From positions 42,584,799-42,648,798 of the forward strand of contig NC_134982.1 of assembly GCF_965638725.1 (NCBI RefSeq): 64,000 bases of DNA. The letters run 5' to 3'. Shown in pieces: positions 24,547 through 38,059 of the stretch. A program made the position numbers and the translations under genes. The stretch comes from Aptenodytes patagonicus (taxonomy: Eukaryota; Chordata; Aves; Sphenisciformes; Spheniscidae). Each line of letters starts with the position of its first letter. Positions within the stretch are counted from its first letter, which is position 1. The notes under the pieces are model-generated. The model saw only the letters and a list, made by a program, of their open reading frames with translations, was not told the DNA's origin and did no database searches.

Positions 24547-24599
24547 TGGCATAGAGACTACCTTTATAACCCAGATCTAGAATACCCTGGCTTATTGCT
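24547..24599 (+). repeat. 53-bp direct repeat, copy B
   Basis: This is the partner of 21801-21853, just beyond the CR1 3' end. Eight of the 13 mismatches are transitions, as expected for old neutral divergence. Confidence 0.6.
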
Positions 24600-27500
24600 T
24601 CTAGCTTTGACCAACTTCCAGGAAAAAAATACATTAAGTGAAACAGCTTCTGTTCACCATGTTGTTACCTCACTCACATCGTGGAAAAAATATCAGCCAT
24701 AGAAGTGAGAGTATAGCTATATAACTAATCACAACATGGGACCTATGTAGAATCATTCCTAGTGTTGATACAAGCTAAAATGCCACCGGGTTGACAATGG
24801 AAACTGATTGACTGTGTGGAAAAGCATTTCTTTCCCCTACTTTATAGTTGTTAAAGGTTTGGTTTTCCTTCCCTTTAGCTTCTCTATACTTTTACTTCCA
24901 CCTTAAGATGCTTATTGACTGAAATCTCAGCATTATTGGCACCTGGGAATGCAGTTAGGTTGTCCATCTCTGCCTCTCTGGTGAGGTTCTCACCATGTAG
25001 GAGAGCACTGGAGAAACTTCCTACATGTTTCCCAAACTGAAATTCTCATCTTCCATTCAAACATGTCTATTATTTTGGACTTCAAGCCATATAAGCGGGT
25101 GAGCTTTTAATCAGTATTTGTGCTAAGTAGTTTGGAAGAGAGAAAATGTAATTCTTTAATGTCCAAACCTGTTTCCAGTTATGAACATTTAGAAGCAATT
25201 AGGAGGAAGATAGCAAACTGTCCTTTACCTATGTACCATGAAGTTTTTTATATGCCCATACAAGCATTTGACAGTGTTTGCTGATAAAAAACAGACTCCA
25301 TGGCATCAGATCTCATCTGCTGTGGCACCTCCTAAACTCTTATCATTAGTGATTAAATATCAGTAACACTTCTTATAGCTAGGAACAAACATTTGAAAGG
25401 CCAAACGTATTAGACGTTATGTGCTAACATTGTTTCTTTCATTTTTTTTAAAGCAAGTAACTTTTCTACCAGGGTACCTGCAACAGAGCTACTTTTTGGG
25501 CCTACTATTTCTGGGGAAAATTTAAAAGGCTTGCCTACTTGTCCACTTCCTTGTGGAGTTTATATTTTTACTCTTTGTAATCTGGCAGGTACAATTCTGA
25601 GAATTTCATTGCTCAATAGCAGCATCACAGGAACAAACAAAATGGTGGGATTCATCAGCTTCCAAGTCCCCTTCTGGCTTTTGTGTAAGCAACTGCACCC
25701 TTCTTAGGTAGCTTCCCAATCTGTGCAATGGTGCTTGTAGTTACTTTTCTCTCTCATATAGAGCATTAGGTTCCTTGAACTCAATAGGGAGATACTGTCA
25801 TATATCTGCTCAGCAGCCAGTAGAAATGTTTGTAAAATACTTTGCATATGATTATCTCCTGTGTAAATATAAGTGCACACACCCCCCTCAAAATAACCAA
25901 GGTATTTGAGCATTAGACTTAACACCCGACTCGTTACATACATACTCATGTATAAACAGCTATGACAGTTGCAAATAAACGGAAACAAAACATATGCTAG
26001 GTAGGAAAACTTTATACTTCTGCTTGAAAATATATACACTTAAGAAAAAATAGAGTTGTAAGAAATAAACTTATTTGTTCTGATGGGAAAAAGAGTATTG
26101 CTGCTCATACAGTTGCTCCACGTGAACCGGTGGGGTTTCTAGTTGGTGAAAGCAGCATCCTTTTTTCATTCCTACTTTTATACTAAGGTGAAATCATTTA
26201 AGATTTATACTGACCTGTTCTCCTTTAACACTTGATCACTCTCTATGGATTTCTGTTGGTTCATGGCATAACTTGTCTCTTTAGTGTTATTCTTTACTCT
26301 GATTTATCCTGGTTTAGCTTTTTAAAAGATCGATGATTTGCTCTAACAGAGGGAGGTAGTATTTCTAATGCAATCACTGTTAGTAATTCTATGCATTCAC
26401 AGTCACTAGACTCACTTGTCAGCTCGTGCTGTTTGTGTCATCAACCGTAAGACATAAAAGTATGTCTAGTATAAAACTTTGAATCAGCTTTTGTACTTTT
26501 AATAGTGAGAGTCTATGGCAGTGGTGTTTATTTGTCCTTAAACATATGGAAACATATATGTTCAAATTCAGTGAAGAATTCATCTTCATGCTATCTAAAA
26601 ATTATGAATTTTATTAAATAAAAAAGCTATTGTGAAAAGAAATCTTAGAGCTGTAAGATAATTTTCTATAATGATTTTTGTTTTTTCTCTAAACACTGCA
26701 TCTGAGCAGGAATTTGTCCACTTTATTCATATGCAGATAATATTGACCTTTACAAAATCATAATGTGTTCCACAGTTGTTCCTTCTTTGTTTACTCTTTG
26801 TTTACTCACCGGCTTTAATACCCTATTTATTTTTCAGAAATAACCACAATCAAACAAAGTTACAAAATACTTTTTAGTTAATGCAATTTTATACTTTTAA
26901 GTGTCTGAATAGACAAGGAGAAAAAGAACAGTAAGCTCTTTTTTTTATAACACATCATGGACCCAGCTATCCATAACCACGTCACATTAGAACACGGTTC
27001 ACTGAAACTGTGATTTTAGAGATAACCAATTATTTTGTATGACTGGTAGTCTTAAAAAGCAATCCCTTTAACAATTACCAAAAGCTGAGATGCTATCCTG
27101 TATAGACATACAGAAGTATCAAAAAGAAAGTTAATGGCCACATGTAAAGATCTTATGTTAGATTTTAAACAGTTCTGCATGCCTACCCTTCAAGAATCTG
27201 CTCTGAAGATCTTCCAAATCTGTTTGAAATATTTAAATATTTTACATAAACTTTAATAGGGGGAACATATTAGCAACTTTTCAAATTACTACTGTTATAT
27301 CCTGTTTTCAGCATTGTGGCTTCGCTGGGTCTCTGCTGAGGATTGCATTGCAAATGCAATGACAGTAGTGACAGTAAACATAAAGGTATTATATTATTAG
27401 ACCAGGAAAGCTGAATCTGCTTCAGAAAAAAAAACCATGAAGACAGAGCACTATGTATTTTACAGGACCACATTCAGGACAAAATTTCTGAAATGTGGAA

Positions 27501-30500
27501 ATACAAAAACTCAAAACCAGCAAGCGGCAAAACCAGGAGTATGACATTGTCTTTAAACACTAAAACAACCTTTTGAATACCTTAGCAGTTGTTTTTCATG
27601 CTGTGTCAGCCACATGGTGGTAATGACATTTAACTGCAACACGTGTGTGGTGGCAATACAGGATTTTAGTTGCTAAAAGTTTTCTGCAGAAGATTCTGTC
27701 AGGACCTTGGCCTTTGCTGTCTGCCTTAAGCATCCCTTGAAGCAATCATCAAAGGGCACCTTGTATATCTTACTTTTTTGATCTTTTGACACAGAAAACC
27801 CTTCTTGAATTCATGCCTCTACAAAAAAGCCATGAAACCCTACATTAGCACTCTTTCTTGCTTCCCACCCCTCTTTTTTGGGGTGGGTGGGGAAGGAAGC
27901 AAAGCAACTCAGCAGTTGGTTACAGCTAAGCAATGTAATGCTTTCAAAATAAAACCTTACTTATTAGCCACCCTGGCTAGAGACCCTCAAATCAGCATAC
28001 CTGTGACAAACTTAGCAAAGTCCCTGTCAGCAGGAAGCAAACCAAATAGACATTTACTTTATGGAATCTCTGAGGATAAGATTTAAAACTCCTTTATAGC
28101 CATTGAGGACTTGGGGACAAGTGTTGACATTGACCAGAGGAAGTACAGAACTTTCCCATATTCGACCCAGGACAGGGAGGGAACCAGCTTGCTTCCTCGC
28201 ATCAAAATATTTTTTCCCCTATGTGAGGAAGTTTGAGCTGTCCTGCTGACATGAGGTTGACTGAATGTCAAATGATGGATGGTATTAACTATTTACCTAG
28301 TCAGCATCCTAAGTAAATCTTGCACTTCAGAAATGTAAAGATAGGATTCTGTCCCAGTGAGTTTACAATGCAATCCAAAAAATGGCAGTGACTATTGTAA
28401 GTGACTGGTAGCTGGAGTACACAGAAAAAAGGTTACAATGACAAGGTGTCATTCACATGCTTTTGATATAGCATGTGAAACTAACAATGCATGTAAAGTC
28501 AAAGGTATTTGTGACACAGCCTTGAGATGGTTTTATTACGTCACGTCACCTCAGTTTTGGGTCTTTGAAACTTTGGGAAACTGGACAGTGTGTGAAATCT
28601 TTTCACAGAGACTTAAAAAGGAGAAAAGTTAGCCTGAAAAATTGGATAAGAAATTAGATGTAAGATAACATGAGATAGTGTAAGATTGTTAAGTTTACTA
28701 ATGTTATTTTATTAGTAGTATCAGTACTCTTAGTATCACTAATAGCATTTTATAATATTATTATTTATTTATTTACTAATTAGATAATAAATACCTGATT
28801 TACGTAAGCAGAATTGTGTTGTGATGTGTATGCTTGATGGGAGGATTATAAAGAACCATGAAATTAAATTGGTGTAGTCAGTAGGAACCCTCTGGCAAAC
28901 CACTGTAGCTCACCAGTGTTTAGTGTGGCTCATGAGGTGAAATAATACTAGCGAGTGATAAGACCAGTATTACTGGGACTACTGCCATGAGGTAAAAGTG
29001 TGGAGTATGTGGTATATGGAAAGATTTAGGGCAAAAGTTTGTAAAGGAGGGATATGATAACCTACGCTAGGGTTACTGAATGTGTAGAGGAAAACTGAAT
29101 TGACCGTATAGCAATTTGGTCAGGTTTAAAAAGTGGAAATATCAAAATAAGTTGAAGAAAGGAAAGGGCAAGTCAGGATTATGTTGGTCACTTGATAGAC
29201 AGGTTAAGAGATGAACAAGGTAAAATCTCTTTGCTAGGAGGTGAGAAAGAAAGTGCTACCCAAAGCAACGTAACATATGAAACCAGAAACAGTCAACTGG
29301 AAGCACAAACTAAATACTAAAACTTAGAAAGTAAATTACAACACCAAATCATTACCAGAGCTCAACAGTGATGACAGTCACTCAAAAAAACACTCCTGAA
29401 GAGAAAGTTGGTCATGGGGGCTCTGGTCGTTGCTCTCCATACAAGGGAAACCCAGCCTGGGGCCACTCCTGAGAGCCTGGAGATGGTCACAGCTGAGTGG
29501 CTCATTCTTCCCCCAGGTATGCAGTGAGTATTAGCCACACGTGACTCATGAAGCCCCATACCCCTGCTCGATTCCCATGGCAGGGTTTGGGGAGCTGAGG
29601 CCAGGATGGCTCTGGGTGCAGAGGATGCTGACACAGCCTGCAGGGCTATGATCTCCCTCTACAGGTCACCATGGCCTCCATGTTATGGAAATGTGTCACA
29701 CTTGGCCAAGTTGGGACATCTTGTAACAAGTTTCACTACATATTTTTGGCCATTTCTTCTGGTTCCTCATGTGGAAAAACTAAGCATCTTCCCTCATTGC
29801 TGCTGTCCCTATTATGAGTAACATATTACTGTTCTTGTTCTGAGGAGCAGGATGAGGCTGTTGGCACTGTTAATGTTCATGTGAGTGCTCTGTGTGTTTG
29901 TCTGTGTTATCTGTGTGGCTGGCCATGTGTAAATATGCATATATACGTTGTATATACATGCTCTGTGTGCATGTGTCTGCTGGGAACACACGCTCAGCCT
30001 CACTAGCAGCTGGACCTGGGGACATGGAGCTGCTGCAGCCTCGCCTCTCCTGGGCTGCTGGATCCATTCTCATTCCCCTAACTGATGGTTTCTCATGAAA
30101 TCTGATGTTTTTTGTAGTTCTTCCTCAGTTAGCTTCTGCATGTCAAAAACAATCTTTCATGAACCACAATAAACATAAGAATAGACCATAGATGCAAATA
30201 AATGTCTCTTCCTTCAAAGGGATAGCTACAATTTCCGTGAACAAATTGAATGTTTCTTACCTTATCTCTGTTTTATCATCAAAACAGTTATTAATAAATT
30301 CCTATAGTTCATAAGAAATTATCATCAAGAACACAAGTCCATGTCCATCTCACATCCATCTTCAGATTCCTACCGTTCTTTCCAAGCTGTGTATCTCGAC
30401 TAATTTTTGTTTCAGCAGTACATCTTTGGGCAGTATACCAGGTTTACTGAAGTCACTGTCACCAGGATCTGCTAATTAGGGCTGCCAGCTGCTCATCTAT

Positions 30501-32695
30501 GCAGATATCCTACTTCGCAGGCATAATATACGTGATGCAGCAAGTTGATAGGGCCATTTCTGTATCAGTTGCCAAAATATCCCCAACAAATACACACACA
30601 CTAGGCACACTCCATCGCTTCCTGCTTCTGCTATGTTTATAAAACAGGATGCAATAATTCATCAGTAGATTCATCAGCTGTGCCTGGGTGAGTATAATCT
30701 CATAATGATGTAACAAACCAGGCCAAAAAGGACTAGAAAAGCTCATCCACAATTCTGGGGGCATGAAAGGTCCCCAGCATTTTTTTGAGCTGCAATGGCT
30801 TTGCAGAAGCGGCACCCAGGAGAAATCTGTAGCAACTTTATCCAAATGTCCAGATCCTGCCACAATGATGCTACAATGCTACAATGATACTGCATCCATT
30901 TTTAATACTACTCTCTTCAAGCAGGGTAAAGAAAGAAGGAAGAGGGATGCAAACAGGAAAGGCATAACATCCATCTGTAACTTCAACACTATTAAAGAAG
31001 TTTATTTGATTAGCTTCCTCAGAGATTTCATGCAACCTGCTTAGCTTCATCATGTCTCTTCAGTTCTCAGCTCATAGTTCATCAGGGCAGCAGATTTCCC
31101 TCTAGATTTCCCATTCCAAAAGTGGGACACAGTATTTCCAAAAGCAGAAGTCTCCACAAAGTAGCCAACACGCTCTTGTGTTCATGGTGAGCAGAAGCCA
31201 TGGCCTTGGTATGCTGGAAGGCCTTATTTCAGCCAGTATGCTCATGGCTGCTTCTTCCGGACCTGGAGAACAACTCATTGCTCTGCCCCAGTTGGGTACA
31301 CAGAACTCTGAACAGACATTGAGTACATGTATTCAGAAGAATATGAGAAACAACCATCTGTTGAATACACTCATTAAGAGCTACATGGACGGCTAATTCA
31401 TCACAATGGAAAAGACTTTGGTAGAATTTCTGGCCTGGCACTGCCTCCTGATTGCAATCAAAAATAATGAAAGCATCTAAAAACAACATTGCAGGGGTTT
31501 ATTAAGCTGTGCCGGTGATGGACTCAATGTTACCAAGGTAAGAGATGTTTTTCTGTCTGTTGCAGAAGAGAAATGGGACTGGACACATTTCTGGCTCAAA
31601 GGAAGAATAAACAATATGTCCCTGTGCCTGGACCCAAATCAGCCAAAGCCCCCATTGGACTGCATACAGGAGGGTGAGACTGTGGTGCAGCAGACTGTGT
31701 CACAGAGCCTGAAGAAAGGCCACCACAAAGACTGATTTTGACCAGATTGGTAACGTTTTGATAATTCTGCATGAAACTGAATGGCCATCACTGGGGGAGA
31801 GTGGGGAAGGGAAAGGGGCTTTCAGGTTTTTTTAGTAGTGCAATCCTTCTTTTTATCCTTTATTCTGCTAGACAGGGTAGAAATTCTCAAAGCGATCATG
31901 GAATTCTTTTTTATTTTTTCCCATATAATAGAAAATATGTTTTTCAATTCTCTCTCAAAAAAAAGTAGAGAAGGTAGAATTTCCTTGTTGGAACAAAGGA
32001 ATAGATGCATATCAGATGAGGAAACTTGTGCTGCTCACCATAAACTGCTTTCATTAAGTCTTTTTACATTCAGCTGGAGAGAATTTTTTGGCATTAAAAC
32101 TTTTGTGTTTCTGCTGTATGTTCTTAGATGTGGGTCCATCTGGATTTCAGTACTACAGCTTCAACTCTGAAATGGTTAAGTACTGCCTACATGAGAATAC
32201 AGCTAATAGTTCAGCTGTACAATAAGCTGAAATAAGAGATAGTCATGATCATCACCTCTTCCATGAGATTTCCCCCCACCCAGGATCCTTCTGTCATTCA
32301 GTGCATGGGCAGTTCTTACTTAGTGGGTAATTGTTCTTTTTTCCTCTTTTTTTCCATGGTATCCAGTATGTGGCCCTACCCTTTATCCCAGTCACAAGTA
32401 GTAGAGAAATATGCATTTATTTACTTTTCATAATTTCCAACAGAATCTTCAGTGCATTCTAATGGCTTTAATTATCTCTGGAAATCTAGAGAGAAGCATC
32501 TGTTGGAATATACTGTTCCCTGGTCAAGCTGCTATACCTTACTTGGTTGCTTCTGAGTGGCTCTACAAATGTTAGGCAGTAGATTTTCAGACAACTTTGT
32601 AGTGTGGGTGACACACTAAACTAAATCTTGAGATGAAGTTCACCTGCTTGCTTTCTTTGGTGTAGGAGTGAGAGAAAATAATTCAGGATTGCTTC
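24600..32695. other. Long AT-rich intergenic stretch
   Basis: No coding exon, LTR or LINE was recognised. An AT-rich patch lies at 28680-28800 and a GT-rich patch at 29880-29990. Between 30510 and 31490 several minus-strand frames stay open for 60-117 codons with no family match; these could be remnants of an unidentified transposable element. Confidence 0.45.
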
Positions 32696-32825
32696 TCCTT
32701 TCCTTTCCTTTCCTTTCCTTTCCTTTCCTTTCCTTTCCTTTCCTTTCCTTTCCTTTCCTTTCCTTTCCTTTCCTTTCCTTTCCTTTCCTTTCCTTTCCTT
32801 TCCTTTCCTTTCCTTTCCTTTCCTT
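32696..32825 (+). repeat. (TCCTT)26 microsatellite
   Basis: Twenty-six uninterrupted TCCTT units form a pure pyrimidine strand. It joins the next tract directly. The long frames read through it (serine, phenylalanine, proline, leucine) are artefacts. Confidence 0.97.
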
Positions 32826-33048
32826 CCTTCCCTTCCCTTCCCTTCCCTTCCCTTCCCTTCCCTTCCCTTCCCTTCCCTTCCCTTCCCTTCCCTTCCCTTC
32901 CCTTCCCTTCCCTTCCCTTCCCTTCCCTTCCCTTCCCTTCCCTTCCCTTCCCTTCCCTTCCCTTCCCTTCCCTTCCCTTCCCTTCCCTTCCCTTCCCTTC
33001 CCTTCCCTTCCCTTCCCTTCCCTTCCCTTCCCTTCCCTTCCCTTCCCT
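32826..33048 (+). repeat. (CCTTC)44 microsatellite
   Basis: Forty-four uninterrupted CCTTC units plus a partial unit follow the TCCTT tract without a gap. Together they make about 353 bases of pure C/T on one strand, a strong candidate for triplex (H-DNA) formation and length instability. Confidence 0.97.
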
Positions 33049-35942
33049 ACAGAGAAGTGGTCCAGGGGGTTGGTTGTGAGTTTGGAATCCAGCCCATAAG
33101 CAATTTAAGTGCTGTGGCTTTATTTTGCTCAGACAAGTTTTAAGGGAGAGGTGTTGGCTCCCTCACTTCAGAAGACTTTTTAAGGTGCCATGTAATGCAG
33201 AAAAAGTACTACTCCTTCGCAGTCTAACAATGGAGTTCAAAGGGAGAAATGTTCAGCTTTCACTCTCCTTGCAGTATCAGGGTGTCTGAACTCTGGAAGA
33301 ATGTTGTGGTATTCTACAGGGTGTGGAGAATTTATGTGGTGATGCTAATGTATCCTCCTTTGACTATCTTTGAGTCCCCAGGGAAATTCCTGCTAGCATC
33401 CACAGAGTAGACTTTAGTCTTGGAATGACCCCTACATGTTGCTTCCCTTGTGACCCCATATAATGCTGAAGACAAAATTGAATCTTTTTTATTGTCCTAT
33501 TTTATTGGGTTTTGTACTAGCTAACAGTTATCATTAGTGATTTATCTTCAATGGAGTCACACTTTTTTCCCTATGAGCCTAGGGCAGCAGTTCCCCTTTT
33601 CTTGTGCTGTTTGACATGCATACATTCACTGTTGCCATAAAAAACCCAATGGAATTGCATGTGCTTAAGCAGCATTAAATTTGCTTTATTAGTTTCCCAG
33701 GACACATAGGTAGGCTGGAATTTTATCAGGGGATTTCAGCCCTGTTTAATTCCAGGGAATGGAGTTCAGTGCAAAAGCTTTCCAGTAAGATCCTGTTGGT
33801 CTGTCAACCCAATTGTGCTCAGCTCGGGAAAAGCAGTAGCATCTTTACAAGTGTTGTGCTAAATATTATTATGGGCATCAGAGTACAAGATTCTTGCAAG
33901 AGCTATTTAATTCCTGTTCATACTTACCATAATTTCCTGTAGCCAAAGTCTAAATTAGAAAATCTAAGCCCTTTCAGAGTACGTATACTTATTTCTCATT
34001 TTCATAGACATTTTTATCTCACCAGTTGTTCTAAAATATCAGAAGTTTAACAAAATTAAAGGGATGAGAAAGATCAGGCGATGAACTGGAACATAGTAAA
34101 TTCTTCAAGATACGAAACCTGTGACTTCAGAGAACTTGTCTTTGTTTTGCCGTACTGCTTCACTCTATCTCCACCTTGCTACTAGTCAGGTTATTGCATT
34201 GCTGGATCGTTAACTTTCTTAAATGTTCCTCCTTTCTATGTGACTTAACATTTGCATATTTGTGCAGTCTGTCATTGCTTACCTGCAACTACTGCCTGTA
34301 GAAGATCGTGTTGACTCCTGAGATAATTCTCATGAAGAGGAGTCAGAAGCAGAAATATAAACTGTGTGGATGCAGGGATTTTTCCTCAATCAAGCCAGGT
34401 TTTTTTTTGCTGTAAGTCTGTAATCACAAATCTTTAGTTCAGGCATGTTTCAGCACCATTTTGTGTGTGGTTTGATTTTTTTGTGGCTTCAAAAATTAAT
34501 CATTCTTTTTATGAACAGTCTTGTTCTGATCTGAAAGATGGTTGTCCAGTGTGTCATCTCCACTAGAGATTGAGATAACCTTGGAGGTATGCTGGCAGGG
34601 TGTGATTCTCCTCCTTTTACACTGGCTGTCACTGGATGAAACAGTTATTGAAGTTTAAGTTCAAGATGCTGCTTTGTTCTACACACACACACACACACAC
34701 ACACGCTTTCTCACATAATACGCAATAAGCACCTAGTAGAAAGCAAAGGTGGCGGTGGGGAAAGCAGCATAGGGAGGATGTATCCTTAAACTGTGGCATT
34801 AGCAGCATCCAGGTAAAGATTCAAAGTCTTTCTAGAGCTCCTTATCATAAAACTAATTTACTTGAGCTAGCAAGACAGATTAACAAACAATAAATAATCT
34901 AAACTCACTATAGCCCTGGACTTCAGAGGCCTCTGCTCTCTCATAGATATAAAAACACAGAGGGAAAAACAGAGCCCCACTTACTTTTCAAGACAATGGA
35001 AAGCTTTTTTAAATTGGATTCTATTTTTAGAACTGGACATATTATTTTGCAGACAAAACTGAGACTTCATTTCAAAATATTCTTGAACTTCTTGTGTATC
35101 ACTTAAAAATAGGAGTGTAGATTTTTAACATTCAAAAGAAAACTAAGTTTGGCTGATATGATACTATTACAAGAAAGCAAAAAACTAAGTTGCCATATTT
35201 CAGTTTGACATGTTTAGTGTAACGCTCATCTCATCATTAAAAGGCTAAAAAAGCTGGTACAACCCCATAGCCACCTGCAAACACTTAACTTCTGATTACC
35301 AGCTGGAGCTCAGGGACTAGTCATGCCAGTGGTATGTTCAGGCTGCCTTAGAAGGTTCACATGCCAAGTTAAGAGACATCACAGCAGGTAGTGTTGATTT
35401 ATTTTTTAGAAACCTCAGTGTGTAAAGTATTCCCATGTTCCACAAAACTGTTCAATAAGAAGGAAGGAAAAGGCTTGATCAGTGGGAGCTAAGTTCTGCC
35501 CTATATGGTTGTTACTTTTGGTAAGAGATTGGTTTATTTTCTTCTAGACAAACCCATGACACTTCATCCCATCCAAGAGTTTTGCAGTAGTTTCAGGTGT
35601 GCATTCTGAGGAATTATAGCTGGTGTAAAAGGTAATTCCATAATGTCTAGGCTGCATCTCAAGACCTGGAAACACTATTTTACTTTTTTTTAGGAAGCAT
35701 ATGTTGGAGTAACTGAGGAGAACAAGATACAGCTCATCTTAGATTATACAGGTGCTTGTCTAGAAGTTGCCTGGGAATCACTGTGGTTGCTTATAAAACT
35801 TCAAGGTGAAGTTAAATATATTGCAGTAAAATAACTTGTTCTCTGCAAAGACAATTGAAAGATTGGGATCTGTTCTTTTTAAACTGATGTTTTCGACAGG
35901 AAATTCTAAAAAGTGATTAGTTGACTTGGTTGCAAATTTGAT
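33049..35942. other. Intergenic, only a CA repeat recognised
   Basis: This is AT-rich unique sequence. It contains (AC)12 at 34681-34704. No coding trace was found. Confidence 0.5.
34681..34704. repeat. (AC)12 microsatellite
   Basis: Twelve pure AC units. Confidence 0.95.
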
Positions 35943-37990
35943 TTAGAGTATTGTGGAAGGACATACCTTGCCCTTGGTTTCTTGATTCATGATAACATCA
36001 GCTGAAAATGAAGGTCCTTTCTGATGTCTACAATAGCTAGTGATGTGCTCCCATGGGAACAGGTCTAGAGAGTGAAACAGCTGATCTGGGAGACCTGGTG
36101 CTACTTGGAGCATTTCAGGGATGTTACTTTGGGCTAGCCCTAATCTGGTCCTGTGGTGGCAGCTACACACATACATCCAGCAACAACAGTATCCCATATA
36201 TACTTTCCCACAACGTCTGTGTGTAACTGACAGGAATCTAGAAAGATGTTTCGTTGGGAGCCCATCCATTCATTTTGTCCCCACTGTTGGCGCTGTCAGT
36301 GATCCAGGACAAAAGTCCTTTGATTAGCCAATGAGCTAAACTCAGGAGACCAAAAGCAGTTTCTCAAGACTAAGGGGACCGGTACACACTCATAAAGAGG
36401 GTGTACTGGTGCATCTTGGGGTACAGAGCGTGTGCAGATGTCCCCACAATGGGGAGAAGTGATATCAGATAAAATAATTTTTGTAAACAGGGGTTCACAT
36501 TCAGGACACCATTCAGAATATGAATTTGGTGGAACTGCAGAGCTTTCAGTTTTAACCAATAATGCTGATCACTCTTATTGTGAAACAGCAAAAAATTGCA
36601 TTACATTACATGTGAGGGCAGAGGCAGTGTTGTTTGTTACAGCTGCTAGGATATTTTTAATTTGTTGCAAAGGCTGGATAGTTACTCTGAGAGTTTTAAC
36701 ACGATTTTCATGATAAGCAACTTTAGTGGTCACTTGTCTGTATATGGCTTGGCTGCTTAGTTGTCATAGCCTGGTTAACTTATTCCAGAAAGCTTCAAGA
36801 TCTGCAGCATTCAGGGTTGCTCCAGCTGTTCATACTGATCCCCAAAGAGTTCCAACAGTTTCCTGACCTGCCCTCAAGGTAGCAATGATACTGAATTTTC
36901 CCAAGCCAGTAAAATTGAATTTGCACCATGGGTATATTTTAGTTATGTTTGTTTCCCATACAGTGGTTACATATCACTCTAAATTGAGGGAAGGAGTACG
37001 AAAGATTTGGGGGATGTTTCCCCATTTCTGAAGGAGGGGTTTTACTAGCTGTGGGATTTGCAGAAATCCAAAAGTACAAGTGTCCTCCATTTCTGTACCG
37101 TAATCTCTGGCCTTGACTTAACATCAGAATGGGGATTTTATCGAGATCCTTAGAGAAACCACTCAAAAGATTCCAGATAGCATAAGGTAAGGGGTGGTGG
37201 CCAGTTCCACAACTGGGCTTCCAGTTATACCATGTAAAAGCAGAGTGAAAGCTATTTGTAGTCCCTCTGTTATATTATGAATATATGTCCCAGGTGAAAA
37301 CAATTTGGATTGATTTGTTAAAAATTCTGTAATATTTTTCATCTTCTACAATTAGACACTAACTGGTTCCAAGTCAAGCAGAGATTTGATAGTAGAAGAC
37401 AATGCTCCTGAAGTATCTGGTATGTGGATACTGTGGTATTGTTTTCCCCATGGAGAGGCTCCAGGCCAATCACTTGTATTAATGCAGATGCACCAGAGCA
37501 CACCGTAAGGATGTCTGATACTGTCTTGATTTTTCTCTCAGATGAATTTGGGCTATGAGTATAGAAGTCGCCTCTCAATAGTACTGTTGGGTACATTCAG
37601 GGCATAGGGTTGGAGTCCAATTAATAGGTGAAACATCAGGGTAAGGTGTAGATGTGACTTTCCCTATTAATAAATGAAGAAGTCCCAGAAAACTCAAAAC
37701 AAATACAGGAGGAGGAGGAGATGGTGAGTATGTCGTGAGGGTGTCTGCTAGTCTGGAATATTGGCATTCCCTTCCCATTTCGATTTTTTTCTGCGTCTGC
37801 CATTTCATATTGATTCCTGCAGTGATAGAAAACAAATCTCAGTCTTGGAGTTTATCCAAGCCTCGGTTCTTATTAATTCTTTCCCTTTACATTTATTCAA
37901 AGCTTTCCTTACTCCCTTTCCCTGGTTGCACAATAAGGTAGCCCAATGGGTTCCTACTGCAGCAGGGACATCACCGTCTCATCTCCTGAC
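35943..37990 (-). pseudogene. Possible env-like 3' region of the decayed retrovirus
   Basis: This stretch follows the integrase on the same strand, where env is expected. Several minus frames of 70-110 codons occur (37835-37575, 37596-37339, 37166-36939, 36559-36296, 36269-35943). One has a signal-like hydrophobic stretch (VLSFLGLLHLLIG), and the later ones are rich in Cys and contain an NNT glycosylation-type site. Stops and frameshifts separate them. I cannot place it in a retroviral env class, and no 3' LTR of the element was recognised at its end. Position, rather than sequence match, is the main argument. Confidence 0.3.
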
Positions 37991-38059
37991 TTCCGGGTAG
38001 ATTGGGGCTGGTGTCATGGGGTTCGGTAGGTTATTGACAATTCAAACGCTCAGTTAAGG

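Noticed and set aside
32668..33099. 143-codon frame of Ser, Phe, Pro and Leu repeats
   Set aside because: It is a pure translation of the pentanucleotide microsatellite, which lacks stops in any plus frame.
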